DNA from: Anaerolineae bacterium
GTDB taxonomy: Bacteria; Chloroflexota; Anaerolineae; DRVO01
NCBI GenBank assembly: GCA_028275325.1
Contig: JAPWUW010000003.1
Location: forward strand, 1-36,127
Reading direction: 5' to 3'
Length of the DNA: 36,127 nt
In this document: in pieces, positions 1-8,810 of the stretch
How positions within the stretch are numbered: the stretch's first letter is position 1
How the letters are laid out: every line of letters starts with the position of its first letter
Position numbers and translations under genes: made by a program
Notes under the pieces: model-generated
Seen by the model: only the letters and a program-made list of their open reading frames with translations
The model's database searches: none
What the model was told of the DNA's origin: nothing

Positions 1-323
1 AGCACGGCGCCCAGCTTGCCCGTGGCCGCAAGCTCTTGCGCTGCTTGCGCGAAGAGATGCGCTGCTTCCTCCCAACCTTCGGCCACCGGCTCGTGCGTGA
101 TCCCCTTGTAGGCCTTCATGGAAAAACGAAACCCCTCCGGCACTCTTTGGCTCATGCGCAGAAGTTGCTTTGGAGACGGGTTGCGGTAAAAGGTGTAGTT
201 CAGCTCGCAAGTATTGAACTCCTGCGCATAGAATTCGAGCCAGTGCCACTGCGCAAGTTGCTCAGGGTAGAAGGGTCCAACCCAATCGTCGTACTGAAAG
301 CCGCTGGTCCCGATATAAATCAC
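1..323 (-). CDS. DUF72 (YecE-like) family protein, 3' end outside window
   Basis: Reverse-strand translation from GTG at 323: MIYIGTSGFQYDDWVGPFYPEQLAQWHWLEFYAQEFNTCELNYTFYRNPSPKQLLRMSQRVPEGFRFSMKAYKGITHEP, matching the DUF72 pattern (IGTSG..Y..W..FYP, FNTCELNYTFY, FRFSMKA). AGGAGG just upstream. Confidence 0.85.
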   Translation of the reverse strand, partial: MIYIGTSGFQYDDWVGPFYPEQLAQWHWLEFYAQEFNTCELNYTFYRNPSPKQLLRMSQRVPEGFRFSMKAYKGITHEPVAEGWEEAAHLFAQAAQELAATGKLGAV

Positions 324-330
324 AAGCCTC

Positions 331-1011
331 CTACAAGGATCTGCGCGCCTGGATCTGCTGCCGCAGCGCTCTTGCCCCCAGGAACACGAAATAGGCCCCA
401 AAGGCGCAGAGCAACAGCCCACATACCATGATTATCGCCAGGTATCCCGTGCCGCGCAGCATTTGGCGCCCAGAGACAGCAAGTGCAGCTACGCACCCAT
501 ACCAAAGCCAATCCGAAAGCGTGTGGCCGACGTAGAAGGCACCTAGCCCAGCGGGGCCGTGTTGCAGAGCCAGCGACACATAGCCGATCCCTACCGCCCC
601 CCACCACATGAGCCAAGCTGGGTTCGAGGCACTCACTAACGCCCCCGCAAAGACCGGCGCCACCGGGATAGCCACTTGGGCCACCTCGGCCGCGAGGGCC
701 GCCGGCTCTCGCCAGACGGTAGCAACAACACCGGAGCCCATGTAAACCAACACCACCCCACCGACCAACCCAACGACCCCGGCAACCAGTGGGTGCCGCA
801 GGGCTCTGCCAATGCCCAGAGTCACGCCCAGCACAAGCAGCCCTTCCAGCAATACGTGGCCCAACACAATCCCCATGCTCGGCCAGAAGCGCCCATTCAG
901 GCTCACCGAAAGCACCATGGCAAGCATCGGCCCGGGGATCATCGCGCCTGAAAACCCCACAGCCAATGCGCTGCTGAAGATTCCCCCCACGCTGCGCAAC
1001 CCACACCTCAC
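331..1011 (-). CDS. LysE/RhtB-family amino-acid exporter-like membrane protein
   Basis: 226-aa hydrophobic ORF with FSGAMIPGPMLAMVLS near the N-terminus and SNPAWLMWWGAVG, typical of LysE translocators. Confidence 0.8.
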   Translation of the reverse strand: MRCGLRSVGGIFSSALAVGFSGAMIPGPMLAMVLSVSLNGRFWPSMGIVLGHVLLEGLLVLGVTLGIGRALRHPLVAGVVGLVGGVVLVYMGSGVVATVWREPAALAAEVAQVAIPVAPVFAGALVSASNPAWLMWWGAVGIGYVSLALQHGPAGLGAFYVGHTLSDWLWYGCVAALAVSGRQMLRGTGYLAIIMVCGLLLCAFGAYFVFLGARALRQQIQARRSL

Positions 1012-1063
1012 CTCTAACGCGCCCAGTCCAGCCCGAACGCCGCGGGCGCGAGCCTTTTCTCAC

Positions 1064-1300
1064 TCAGCGGCAGGCTGAGCCCTTCGTCGCCACAATGCGG
1101 CCACGTGCCCCGTCCAACTTGCTCAATTCGACCAGCACACTATCCCCCACCAGTATGCGGCCTCGAAGCATCCTGACCTGTGGTGCCAGGTGCGCCAGGA
1201 TCACACCACCCCTCTCGAGCCGCACCTCAAAAAGCGTGCGCTCAAGCACACGCTGCACCACACCTGCAAGGGGCTCGGCCCCCTCCTCACATGCCACCAT
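1064..1300 (-). CDS. infA: Translation initiation factor IF-1-like S1/OB-fold protein
   Basis: From ATG at 1300: MVACEEGAEPLAGVVQRVLERTLFEVRLERGGVILAHLAPQVRMLRGRILVGDSVLVELSKLDGARGRIVATKG. Aligns by eye with IF-1 (G.V...L.n..F.V.L..G...LAH..G..R....RIL.GD.V.VELS..D...GRI). Start overlaps the 3' end of ftsK by 14 nt, with a GAGGG RBS. Confidence 0.7.
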   Translation of the reverse strand: MVACEEGAEPLAGVVQRVLERTLFEVRLERGGVILAHLAPQVRMLRGRILVGDSVLVELSKLDGARGRIVATKGSACR

Positions 1301-3545
1301 TTTCGCCCTCAAGAGGCGCTTCTTCGCCTCGACTCCCGTCAGCGGTGGGCCCATCAGCCTCAACATTCGCGAGCACTGGGCGCACCTTACTCCCTTCCTG
1401 GCCTGGCCCGACAATCCCTGCCGCCGTGAGAAGGTCCAGCAATCTGGCCGCCCTGGGGTACCCGATCCGCAGCCGGCGCTGCAGGTAAGACGCGCTTACA
1501 GCGCTCACCTCCTTGGCCACGCGCACTGCCTCTTCGAAGAGCTCGTCCTCGCTATCTTCCCCCTCAAGCAACGCCGACCACGGGCAAACAGCCGGTGGCC
1601 CCCAGCGCTTGGCCTGTGCGCGCCAAAACTCCACAAGCCGTTTCGTCTCCTCGTCGGAAACGAACGTTCCCTGCAGGCGCCGCAGCCTGCTTGCCTCCGG
1701 GGCCATGAAAAGCATGTCGCCATGCCCGATCAGCGCCTCAGCCCCAGCTGTGTCCAGAATGACGCGCGAGTCCACCTGAGAACTCACGGCAAAAGCGATC
1801 CGTGCCGGGAAGTTGGCCTTTATCAGGCCCGTGACTACATCAACAGATGGCCTCTGCGTTGCCACCACGAGGTGAATCCCTGCACCCCTCGCCATCTGGG
1901 CCAGGCGGCAGATGGCTTGTTCCACTTCATCAGGTGCCGAAAGCATCAGGTCGGCCAGCTCGTCGATGATTATGACAAGGCGCGGCAACGTTGCCTCAGG
2001 CCTCCGGGCTCTGTAGCTCACCAGGTCGCGCGCCCCCGCCTCTGCAAATAGCCTATATCGCTCCTCCATTTGCTTGCTCGCCCAGCGCAGCGCGGCCACC
2101 GCCCCGTCGACCTCGACCTCCACGCGCCCCACCAGGTGAGGGATGCCATTGTAGCGCGTGAGCTCGACCCGTTTCGGATCGATCAAGAGCAGCTTCACCT
2201 GCTGCGGCGTGCACGAGTACAGAAGGCTTGCGATAATCGCCCCGATGCAGACCGACTTGCCAGAACCAGTGGCGCCAGCGATGAGCAAGTGCGGCAGGCT
2301 CTCCAGGGCCACGACAACCGGCATGCCGGCAATGTCTTTGCCAAGCGCAAGCTTAAGCTCACCTTTCGCCTGAGCGTACTCAGGGGATTCCAGGACTTCC
2401 CTCATGCAAACCCATTGCACGGCGGCGTTTGGCACCTCGATCCCGATCAGTGGCCTCCCAGGGATGGGCGCCTCAATGCGGATTGGGGCCGCCGCCAGGG
2501 CCAGCGCAAGGTCGTCCGCAAGCGCCTTCACCTGGCCCACACGCACCTTCCGGTGAACCACTTTGCCGCGCTCGGTTCTCTTGATATAGCCTGGCTGGAG
2601 CCCGAATTGCGTCACTGCTGGCCCTCTCTGGATCTCCACGACCTTGGCTGGGATGCCAAAGCCCGCCAGCGTTTCCTCAATGATCGCAGCCCGCACAGCT
2701 TCATCCCCCCCGGCGCCGCCTGTGCCGACCGGCTGATCAAAAAGCGAAAGTGGCGGCAACTCCGTGGTGCCGGCCTCGGCCGGCTCTGCAGCAGCCGGCG
2801 CGCTCAATGTTCCGTTCTCCTGCTCCGGAGTGCTCCTGGGGCCGGCTCGCTCGGGCGTGCCAGCTCCCGCCACCACAGGCTCGGCCACAACCCTCTCAGC
2901 CCGAACGCGCTGCCGCAGGAGTGCCCGCCGCTGCTCTCTCATTGCCCACGCGCGCTTGGCCTCTTGCAAAGCATAGGCGAGCGCCCTCGTCGCTGCCACT
3001 GCCAAAGTGCGCCAGGAGAGCCGCAGTGCAACTCCCACCCCAGCTGCGACACACAACGCCCCACAGGCGAAACTTGCTGCAGGCCCAGCCACCCCGGCTA
3101 TTGCCCCCGATACCAACCACCCGAGGGTGCCGCCAAAGGCGGCACCGCCTGCCGCCCCAGCAAACACCAGTGCACCTAACCAGATAAGGGCAAGCCCAAG
3201 GCTGCGCCTCGTCGGCCGGAGGCTCCTTTTGGAGCGCGGCTTGGCCATCAGGTCCAGGCCGCCAACAAGAACCGCGAGGCACACAGCAGGCGCGCCGATG
3301 CCAAACCAGGCAAAGGACTTCTCCGCCACGGCCAGAGCAAGCCGCCCGCGCGTGAGGCCAGCCACAGCGACAAGAGATACTGCCCCCAAAGTGGCCACTG
3401 CCAGCCCGACAGCCTCGTGCCAGTGCGCTCGCCACGAGGCCCAAAAATGGAGAGCTCCCTCCTTGAGCGCTGAACGCGGCCTTCGCCTCAAAGCCAGCTT
3501 GTCTGCTGGGCTTACTCCTTGCACCACGGGCTCACCCCGACACAC
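1287..3545 (-). CDS. ftsK: DNA translocase FtsK/SpoIIIE
   Basis: N-terminal TM segments, motor domain with Walker A GATGSGKSV, LLIDPKRVELTRYNGIPHL, IIIDELADLM, ATQRPSVDVVTGLIKANFPARIAF, and a C-terminal gamma-like winged helix (VSASYLQRRLRIGYPRAARLLDLL). GTG start. Confidence 0.95.
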   Translation of the reverse strand: MCRGEPVVQGVSPADKLALRRRPRSALKEGALHFWASWRAHWHEAVGLAVATLGAVSLVAVAGLTRGRLALAVAEKSFAWFGIGAPAVCLAVLVGGLDLMAKPRSKRSLRPTRRSLGLALIWLGALVFAGAAGGAAFGGTLGWLVSGAIAGVAGPAASFACGALCVAAGVGVALRLSWRTLAVAATRALAYALQEAKRAWAMREQRRALLRQRVRAERVVAEPVVAGAGTPERAGPRSTPEQENGTLSAPAAAEPAEAGTTELPPLSLFDQPVGTGGAGGDEAVRAAIIEETLAGFGIPAKVVEIQRGPAVTQFGLQPGYIKRTERGKVVHRKVRVGQVKALADDLALALAAAPIRIEAPIPGRPLIGIEVPNAAVQWVCMREVLESPEYAQAKGELKLALGKDIAGMPVVVALESLPHLLIAGATGSGKSVCIGAIIASLLYSCTPQQVKLLLIDPKRVELTRYNGIPHLVGRVEVEVDGAVAALRWASKQMEERYRLFAEAGARDLVSYRARRPEATLPRLVIIIDELADLMLSAPDEVEQAICRLAQMARGAGIHLVVATQRPSVDVVTGLIKANFPARIAFAVSSQVDSRVILDTAGAEALIGHGDMLFMAPEASRLRRLQGTFVSDEETKRLVEFWRAQAKRWGPPAVCPWSALLEGEDSEDELFEEAVRVAKEVSAVSASYLQRRLRIGYPRAARLLDLLTAAGIVGPGQEGSKVRPVLANVEADGPTADGSRGEEAPLEGENGGM

Positions 3546-4530
3546 CCCTCATGCTGAGCGCTAGCCGGCGGTTATCTCGGTCGATATGCAAGATACGCAC
3601 CCTGATCTCATCGCCAGGCCGAATGCGACAAAACAGCGGCTCGCCTGCGGGCAGATCTATCTCCGAAATGTGTACCAGGCCCTCGATGTGCTCGTCGATG
3701 CTTGCAAACACCCCGAACTCGACCACATGGCGCACCTGTGCTACAACCACCTGACCAACTTGATAGCGCTGCTCTATGCCCTCCCAAGGATCTGGCTGCA
3801 TCCGCTTCAGGCTCAGGGCGACACGCCGTCGTTCCTTGTCCACAGCCAGCACCAGGGCCTGCACCTTCATGCCAATACACACGAGCTCACGCGGATCCTC
3901 AACCCGCCGCCACGAAAGCTCGCTCACGTGGACGAGCCCTTCTATGCCGCCCAGGTCCACAAAAACTCCAAATGGCCGGATGTTACTCACAACGCCCGTG
4001 CAGATTGTCCCTTCTCTCAGTTCCTCAAGAAGCTTCTCCCCCTGCAGGCCATCGGGTGTTGCCGCCCGCTCCGAAAGTATGATGCGGTTACGTTCCCTGT
4101 CGAGCTCAATGATCCGGCAACGCAGCTCTTGGCCCACATAGGCGGCCATCTGCGCCGCCCGCTCCTCGTCCGTCAGTTCCCGGGGGAGCTCCTTTATCTG
4201 CGAAGAGGGCACAAACCCCTGCAAGCCGTTCACCTTCACGAGAAGCCCGCCGCGGTTGTAGCCTGTGGCCTTGACCGTCAGGACCTGCATGGAGTGCAAA
4301 CACTCCTCAAGCTGCTTCCAGCAAGCCTCCTCCTCGGCATCCACAACCTTCCTCGACCCGGGCCGACACACGAGCCTGCGGTACCCCTCCACGGCAAGGC
4401 AGACACCGCCCGTGCCACAGTAGACGAGGGGCAGCTCGGCCTCCAGCCGCTCCTGGCGCATGAGCATTGACCAATACGCCTCATCACGGGCCCAAAGCGT
4501 CTGGCTCGCGATGCCTTCTCTTTCCCACAT
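3532..4530 (-). CDS. S1 RNA-binding domain protein (ribosomal protein S1-like)
   Basis: Consecutive S1 domains, e.g. GTICTGVVSNIRPFGVFVDLGGIEGLVHVSELSW and GQVVVAQVRHVVEFGVFASIDEHIEGLVHISEIDL. Start placed at ATG 4530 (MWEREG) downstream of AGAGGGA; the upstream ATG at 4581 overlaps the -10 box and is unlikely. Confidence 0.85.
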   Translation of the reverse strand: MWEREGIASQTLWARDEAYWSMLMRQERLEAELPLVYCGTGGVCLAVEGYRRLVCRPGSRKVVDAEEEACWKQLEECLHSMQVLTVKATGYNRGGLLVKVNGLQGFVPSSQIKELPRELTDEERAAQMAAYVGQELRCRIIELDRERNRIILSERAATPDGLQGEKLLEELREGTICTGVVSNIRPFGVFVDLGGIEGLVHVSELSWRRVEDPRELVCIGMKVQALVLAVDKERRRVALSLKRMQPDPWEGIEQRYQVGQVVVAQVRHVVEFGVFASIDEHIEGLVHISEIDLPAGEPLFCRIRPGDEIRVRILHIDRDNRRLALSMRGVSG

Positions 4531-4579
4531 GCCCAATCCCTCTCTAACAACCATTTCCCCACTTTTTGCCGACCATGCC

Positions 4580-4609
4580 ATTATAGGTTCGCGTTCTTGG
4601 GGCGGTCAA
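4580..4609 (-). promoter_or_regulatory. Sigma-70-type promoter for the S1/ftsK/IF-1-like operon
   Basis: Minus strand reads TTGACC (4609-4604), 18-nt spacer, TATAAT (4585-4580). Confidence 0.7.
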
Positions 4610-4617
4610 AGCCACTT

Positions 4618-4645
4618 TTGGCCTACCTGCCCCACCGGCTACAAT
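4618..4645 (+). promoter_or_regulatory. Putative divergent promoter for the HAD hydrolase gene
   Basis: TTGGCC (4618-4623), 16-nt spacer, TACAAT (4640-4645), followed by AAGGAGG before TTG 4678. Confidence 0.45.
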
Positions 4646-4677
4646 AATTGGTAAAGATAGGGTAAGGAGGACATTGC

Positions 4678-5412
4678 TTGTTAGCACGCGCGCGCATGGG
4701 CGTCACATTCGACTGGTGGGGCACGCTCTTCGAGCACCGCGACACGACCGCTCGACGGGTCCAGCTCATTGTCGACTCGCTTGCCGCCGAGGGTATCTCG
4801 TGTGAGGTCCCGACCGTGCGCGCCGCCTACGAGAGGGCAGCCGCTCGCTTCGACGAGGAGTGGCGCAGCGGGCGCGTGTACCCCCCTTCCCAGTGGCTTG
4901 ACGACATCCTCGCGGCTCTTGGCTGCCCCCTGCCTCCCGCGCGGCACGCGCTCCTCCTGCGCCAACTCGAAGAGGCTATGCTTGCGGATCCGCCGCGTCT
5001 GCTGCCTGGCGCCGCCGAGCTGCTGCAGGACCTGCATGCCCAGGGCATTGCCCTTGGAATAGTATCCGACACGGGCCTTACTGTGGGGCGCGTCATGCGC
5101 GAGATCCTGCGCCGATGCGGATTGCTCAGCCTCTTCGGCGGTTTTTCCTTTTCGGACGAGGTCGGCGTGACCAAACCACACCCACAGGCTTTCATTACGG
5201 CGCTGCGCCAAATGGGGCTCCATCCCGAGCAAGCGGTCCACGTGGGAGACCTGCCGCAGACAGACATCCGCGGCGCCAAGCAAATCGGCATGCGCGCAGT
5301 TCTCATCACTGCCGTCACGGGCGCCTGTGACGACGGCCTAGCGGATGCCATTGTTCGCGACCATTATGAGCTGAGAGCCCTTTTGTGCTCCTGGGGCTTC
5401 TTGCGGCGGTAA
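4678..5412 (+). CDS. HAD-superfamily hydrolase (DxWGT motif I class)
   Basis: MGVTFDWWGTLFEHR (motif I), GIVSDTG (motif II), VTKPHPQAF (motif III Lys), VHVGDLPQTDIRGAKQIGM (motif IV). Strong AAGGAGG RBS before TTG start. Confidence 0.85.
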   Translation: MLARARMGVTFDWWGTLFEHRDTTARRVQLIVDSLAAEGISCEVPTVRAAYERAAARFDEEWRSGRVYPPSQWLDDILAALGCPLPPARHALLLRQLEEAMLADPPRLLPGAAELLQDLHAQGIALGIVSDTGLTVGRVMREILRRCGLLSLFGGFSFSDEVGVTKPHPQAFITALRQMGLHPEQAVHVGDLPQTDIRGAKQIGMRAVLITAVTGACDDGLADAIVRDHYELRALLCSWGFLRR

Positions 5413-5418
5413 GCTGGC

Positions 5419-6873
5419 CTACTCAGTGCCGAGAACCCATTTCCCGACGATGGCCATTCCAGGTGGGCCTGTCAGCTGGTCGAGCAGCATAGTAACATCT
5501 TGAGTATCGATTATCTTGAAGGCAAACTCCCGCTGCATCTCCCGCAGTACGATCCTGAGCCCCTGCTCCCCTACAAGCTCACCGAGCGCGAGCCAGAAAA
5601 GAGGCCCTTTTGAGCCAGCCAGCGCCTGCCAGCGGAGCAGGTTGCCATAGGCCGGCAACCGCTGGGCCAGCGGCCCATCGAGCCCGGTGCTGCGCGCGCG
5701 CTCAAACTCCTCGCGCCATGCCTGCGCTTGCGCCTCAGCCGGCCCCAGCCCCTCCACCGCGCGCCGGTAAAGGTGAGCGCACACCTGCCCCAAGGATTCC
5801 GCAAGCCATGGGTCCCGCAAGGGGTCAGTGCCGACCTTGTTGCCCCACCACTGCCAGGCCAGCAACGAGCTCACGGCGCGGCCGAGCTCTCCCCGCTGCT
5901 GCGTGAAGTAGCCCTGTGGGAGGAGCAAGGCTCCCGAAGCGTGAACGGTGGCCTCAACAAGCGGTACCTTCACCAACCAAAGCTGCGCCTGTGGGAAGGG
6001 CCCGAGCAGTTCCTCATAGAAAGCCATGCCCGCCTCAGCGTGGGCAAGCGCCGCGCTTGCAGTGGAGCGATCCGCCTCCGGAGCGGCAGCAAAGAGCCGC
6101 ACTCCCCCCACATCCCGCGCCTGCACCTCATAGCCGCTCGCTAAGACCAAAGCGAGGTTGCGGGCAGGCCCGGCCACGAAGCGCGAGATTTCTTGACCCT
6201 CGCGTTTCTCTTCGCCAATAGGCAACCCAAGGCCAAACGCCTGGAATCCAGGCGGCAGCGCAATCTCAACCTGGTAGAGGCTGGCTTCTGTGCAGGCAGC
6301 TTCCCCAAAACCAGGTGAGCTGTCCAGGTGCCACTCCCCGCCTTTTAGAGCGGCAAGCATCGGGTAGAAATCGGGCAGGACAGCTACGCCGTTGCTCTCG
6401 CCGAAAAACGCGTACTGGCCGAGAAGCTGTGGGTAGCCGAGGGCAAAATCCAGGGTCACGAGGGCAGCACCTCCTGGCGGCAACAGGCGCGGCAGAGGCA
6501 CCTTCAGGTCCACGCCCCTGCCCGTGGCGACAAACGGCACCTCTCGCCCGTCCACAGCGGCCCGCAGCACGCGCATGTTGCCGCCATAGGCGGGCATGTT
6601 GGGGTAAAGCCGGAAGTAAAGCTCCCGCAGTTCGCCTTCGGCGTTGTTGCGGTAGTACACTGTCAGGCGCCCAGCAAGCGTCCGCTCCTGTGGCCTGGCC
6701 ACGAGCGAGAGCTGATAGCGGGGAAGCAGAGCAATCTCCAGCCCTGCGAGCTCCTGGCCCGGCCGCAGCGCTAGTGAGTACACCTCCAAAGGGAGCTCCT
6801 GGGGTGCGCGGCCGCAGCTAGCAATGGCCAAAACCAGCACCAATGAGATAAAGAACGCACTCTTGCGGCGCAC
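5419..6873 (-). CDS. M1-family metallopeptidase-like lipoprotein, predicted catalytically inactive
   Basis: Lipobox ..LAIASC after MRRKSAFFISLVLV (GTG 6873; ORF is open to 6939). The region LAWQWWGNKVGTDPLRDPWLAESLGQVCAHL aligns with M1 HExxHQWWGN..(18 aa)..NEG, but HELAH is SLLAW. Confidence 0.75.
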   Translation of the reverse strand: MRRKSAFFISLVLVLAIASCGRAPQELPLEVYSLALRPGQELAGLEIALLPRYQLSLVARPQERTLAGRLTVYYRNNAEGELRELYFRLYPNMPAYGGNMRVLRAAVDGREVPFVATGRGVDLKVPLPRLLPPGGAALVTLDFALGYPQLLGQYAFFGESNGVAVLPDFYPMLAALKGGEWHLDSSPGFGEAACTEASLYQVEIALPPGFQAFGLGLPIGEEKREGQEISRFVAGPARNLALVLASGYEVQARDVGGVRLFAAAPEADRSTASAALAHAEAGMAFYEELLGPFPQAQLWLVKVPLVEATVHASGALLLPQGYFTQQRGELGRAVSSLLAWQWWGNKVGTDPLRDPWLAESLGQVCAHLYRRAVEGLGPAEAQAQAWREEFERARSTGLDGPLAQRLPAYGNLLRWQALAGSKGPLFWLALGELVGEQGLRIVLREMQREFAFKIIDTQDVTMLLDQLTGPPGMAIVGKWVLGTE

Positions 6874-6917
6874 AGCATCTGCCTCAGCCAGATCCTGTTT
6901 CGCGCCGGGGTATCCTT

Positions 6918-7655
6918 GTGAAATCCACGCCTTCGGCACTCACAGCCATGCAGAGTGGAACTGCAAATCACGGGCCAAAGCGAAAGCTGCTTCTTGCCTT
7001 CGCCCTGGCTGCCCTTTCAGCGCTCATGCCTTGTTCTGAGCAGAGGCAGCCCCACCCGACGGCGCAGAAAGAGCCACCGCTCCCCCGAGAAGAACCAGTT
7101 TGCTCCATGGGCGGGCCGTGCGTCCACCCCGCGTTTGTGCCCTTTTACCTCGCGCACGAGGCCCTGCTCGGCCAGCCCATCAGCGAGCCCCTGGTACTGC
7201 GCGGCCGCATTGTCCAGTATTTCCTCGCGGGCCGGCTGGAGCTGGTGCCGCAGAACCCCCCGGGTTACCAGGTCGGGCTTGCCTACCTTGCCGAGGAGGC
7301 CTGCGGCCGCCAGCCGCCTTTGCCCTACTCCAGCATACCACCCAGGCGGGAAAAGGATTGCCTCTACTTTGCTCAAACCGGGCACGCTGTCTGCCAGCCG
7401 TTTCTTTCCTTCTTCAGGCAGAATGGCGGTGCTGAGGTATTCGGGCCGCCAATCTCTCGGCCAAGGGAGGTGGATGGAGCTCTCATCCAGGATTTTGTGC
7501 GCCTGCAGGTCCGGTGCCGCAAGGCGGACAAACGCTGCAGTCCCTCGCCTCTGGGCCTCTGGCATTTGCGGGGAGGTGTACTGCCAGCAGGTGTGTGCCC
7601 TTCACTCCCACCCGATGATCCACACGCACAGGCCAGCCAGCCCGATAGTCGCTAG
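6918..7655 (+). CDS. Secreted lipoprotein with 'FG.PIS'-type repeats
   Basis: Signal peptide KRKLLLAFALAALSALMPC and repeat-like segments LLGQPISEPLVLRGRIVQYFLAGRLELVPQ and QTGHAVCQPFLSFFRQNGGAEVFGPPIS, a repeat style familiar from Chloroflexota secreted proteins. Start uncertain (GTG 6918 or ATG 6948). Confidence 0.65.
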   Translation: MKSTPSALTAMQSGTANHGPKRKLLLAFALAALSALMPCSEQRQPHPTAQKEPPLPREEPVCSMGGPCVHPAFVPFYLAHEALLGQPISEPLVLRGRIVQYFLAGRLELVPQNPPGYQVGLAYLAEEACGRQPPLPYSSIPPRREKDCLYFAQTGHAVCQPFLSFFRQNGGAEVFGPPISRPREVDGALIQDFVRLQVRCRKADKRCSPSPLGLWHLRGGVLPAGVCPSLPPDDPHAQASQPDSR

Positions 7656-7844
7656 CACAATGGCGGCCCGCTGATGCGCAAGCAGCTGCACATCCTTGGC
7701 CGACCAGAGCACCATGGCGACCATAAGGACTGAGAGCACCCCCCAGGCAATAAGCTGTGGGTGCCGGCCAGCAAACCCGCGCAACCCTCGATCCTCGCAA
7801 CCCTCAGAGCGATTTCCTGAAGGCGACCCCTCTGCCCTGCTCAT
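7602..7844 (-). CDS. Small two-TM membrane protein
   Basis: 80-aa ORF with LIAWGVLSVLMVAMVLW and AAIVLATIGLAGLCVWIIGW. Overlaps the coaE 3' end by 41 nt and the convergent lipoprotein gene by 54 nt. Confidence 0.55.
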   Translation of the reverse strand: MSRAEGSPSGNRSEGCEDRGLRGFAGRHPQLIAWGVLSVLMVAMVLWSAKDVQLLAHQRAAIVLATIGLAGLCVWIIGWE

Positions 7845-8721
7845 CTTCTTCCACCGTCGTGTACCCTAGCCCTTCCATGCATTGCCTGTATCCGACCCGC
7901 TCGGCAACAACGATCTCGAGCTCTCTCCATCCACACGACCGGGCCTCGGGCTCCAGGCCCGCCAGCAGCGCCCGGCATAACCGCGGCATTCGGCTTGGAG
8001 GCGTGAACTGCAACCACCAGCGGCCAGCTCTGACCGCAACAGCGCACCCCTTCGCTGCGCCGTCTACAGCCACCAACCGCCCGTCCTGCCTGATCAGCCG
8101 CGTCACTGCCCCCGCGCTAGGAGCCCTGCCTCCTTGCAGTTCACCCCACTCCCAATCGACCGTCTGCAGCAGCTCTCCTGGCGAGCCGTCGTTTTCCAGA
8201 AGCACATCAGCGAGCGCGACCTTCTTCGCTGGCGAGCCCTGCGCGCCAATCCGTCTTTCGGCCTCTTCTTGGGACAGGCCTCTCAGCTCCCTCAACCGTC
8301 TGGCCTGAAGCCACGGCGAGGAAACAGTCACCCAAATCGCCGAGCAACGCGCCGCCAACCCGGCCTCAAAGAGCTTTATCGCTTCCACCGCGGCGACGGG
8401 CGTTGTACACTCCTCGAGCAGCATCTGCACCCTGGCAACGACCGCTGGATGCACCAACACTTCCAGCTGGGAGAGTGCCTCTGGGTCGGCAAAGACCAAT
8501 TCGCCCAGCTTCCTGCGATCGACCCGGCCATCCGGAAGCAGGATCTGCCGCCCGAAGGCCGCTGTCACCGCGGCCCACACGGGCGTGCCTGGCGCCATCG
8601 CTTCATGCGCCAGCTTGTCAGCATCGATGACGAATGCCCCGTGCTCCTCCAGCCGGCGCAACACAAGGCTTTTGCCCGTGGCTATGTTGCCCGTCAGGCC
8701 GATCACGTACCTGGCTGCCAC
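7804..8721 (-). CDS. coaE: Dephospho-CoA kinase with C-terminal GNAT-like extension
   Basis: MAARYVIGLTGNIATGKSLVLRRLEEHGAFVIDADKLAHEAM (P-loop, DAD), LVHPAVVARV, VEAIKLFEAGL. About 100 extra C-terminal residues include ELEIVVAERVGYRQCMEGLGYTTVEEDEQGRGVAFRKSL, resembling the GNAT C-terminal half. Confidence 0.9.
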   Translation of the reverse strand: MAARYVIGLTGNIATGKSLVLRRLEEHGAFVIDADKLAHEAMAPGTPVWAAVTAAFGRQILLPDGRVDRRKLGELVFADPEALSQLEVLVHPAVVARVQMLLEECTTPVAAVEAIKLFEAGLAARCSAIWVTVSSPWLQARRLRELRGLSQEEAERRIGAQGSPAKKVALADVLLENDGSPGELLQTVDWEWGELQGGRAPSAGAVTRLIRQDGRLVAVDGAAKGCAVAVRAGRWWLQFTPPSRMPRLCRALLAGLEPEARSCGWRELEIVVAERVGYRQCMEGLGYTTVEEDEQGRGVAFRKSL

Positions 8722-8810
8722 CGTAGCAGCCTACCCACCTCGAGGGCACTGGGCCTTTGCGCCCGCCGGCCGCCGTCCGGCCCAATGCCACCCGTGCCCA
8801 GGTCCTGCCC

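Noticed and set aside
320-1063. 247-aa minus-strand ORF overlapping the LysE-like gene
   Set aside because: Alternative frame of the same strand, Gly/Arg/Cys-rich, whereas the 331-1011 frame has a clear LysE pattern.
2070-3179. 369-aa plus-strand ORF, plus 1095-2051 (318 aa)
   Set aside because: Shadow ORFs opposite ftsK and the IF-1-like gene; low-complexity Arg/Pro/His composition and no recognisable motif.
4711-4725. HAD motif I DWWGT lacking the second Asp as a possible pseudoenzyme
   Set aside because: DxWGT/DxYGT motif I occurs in known haloacid dehalogenase-like HAD enzymes, and the other motifs are intact, so inactivity is not supported.
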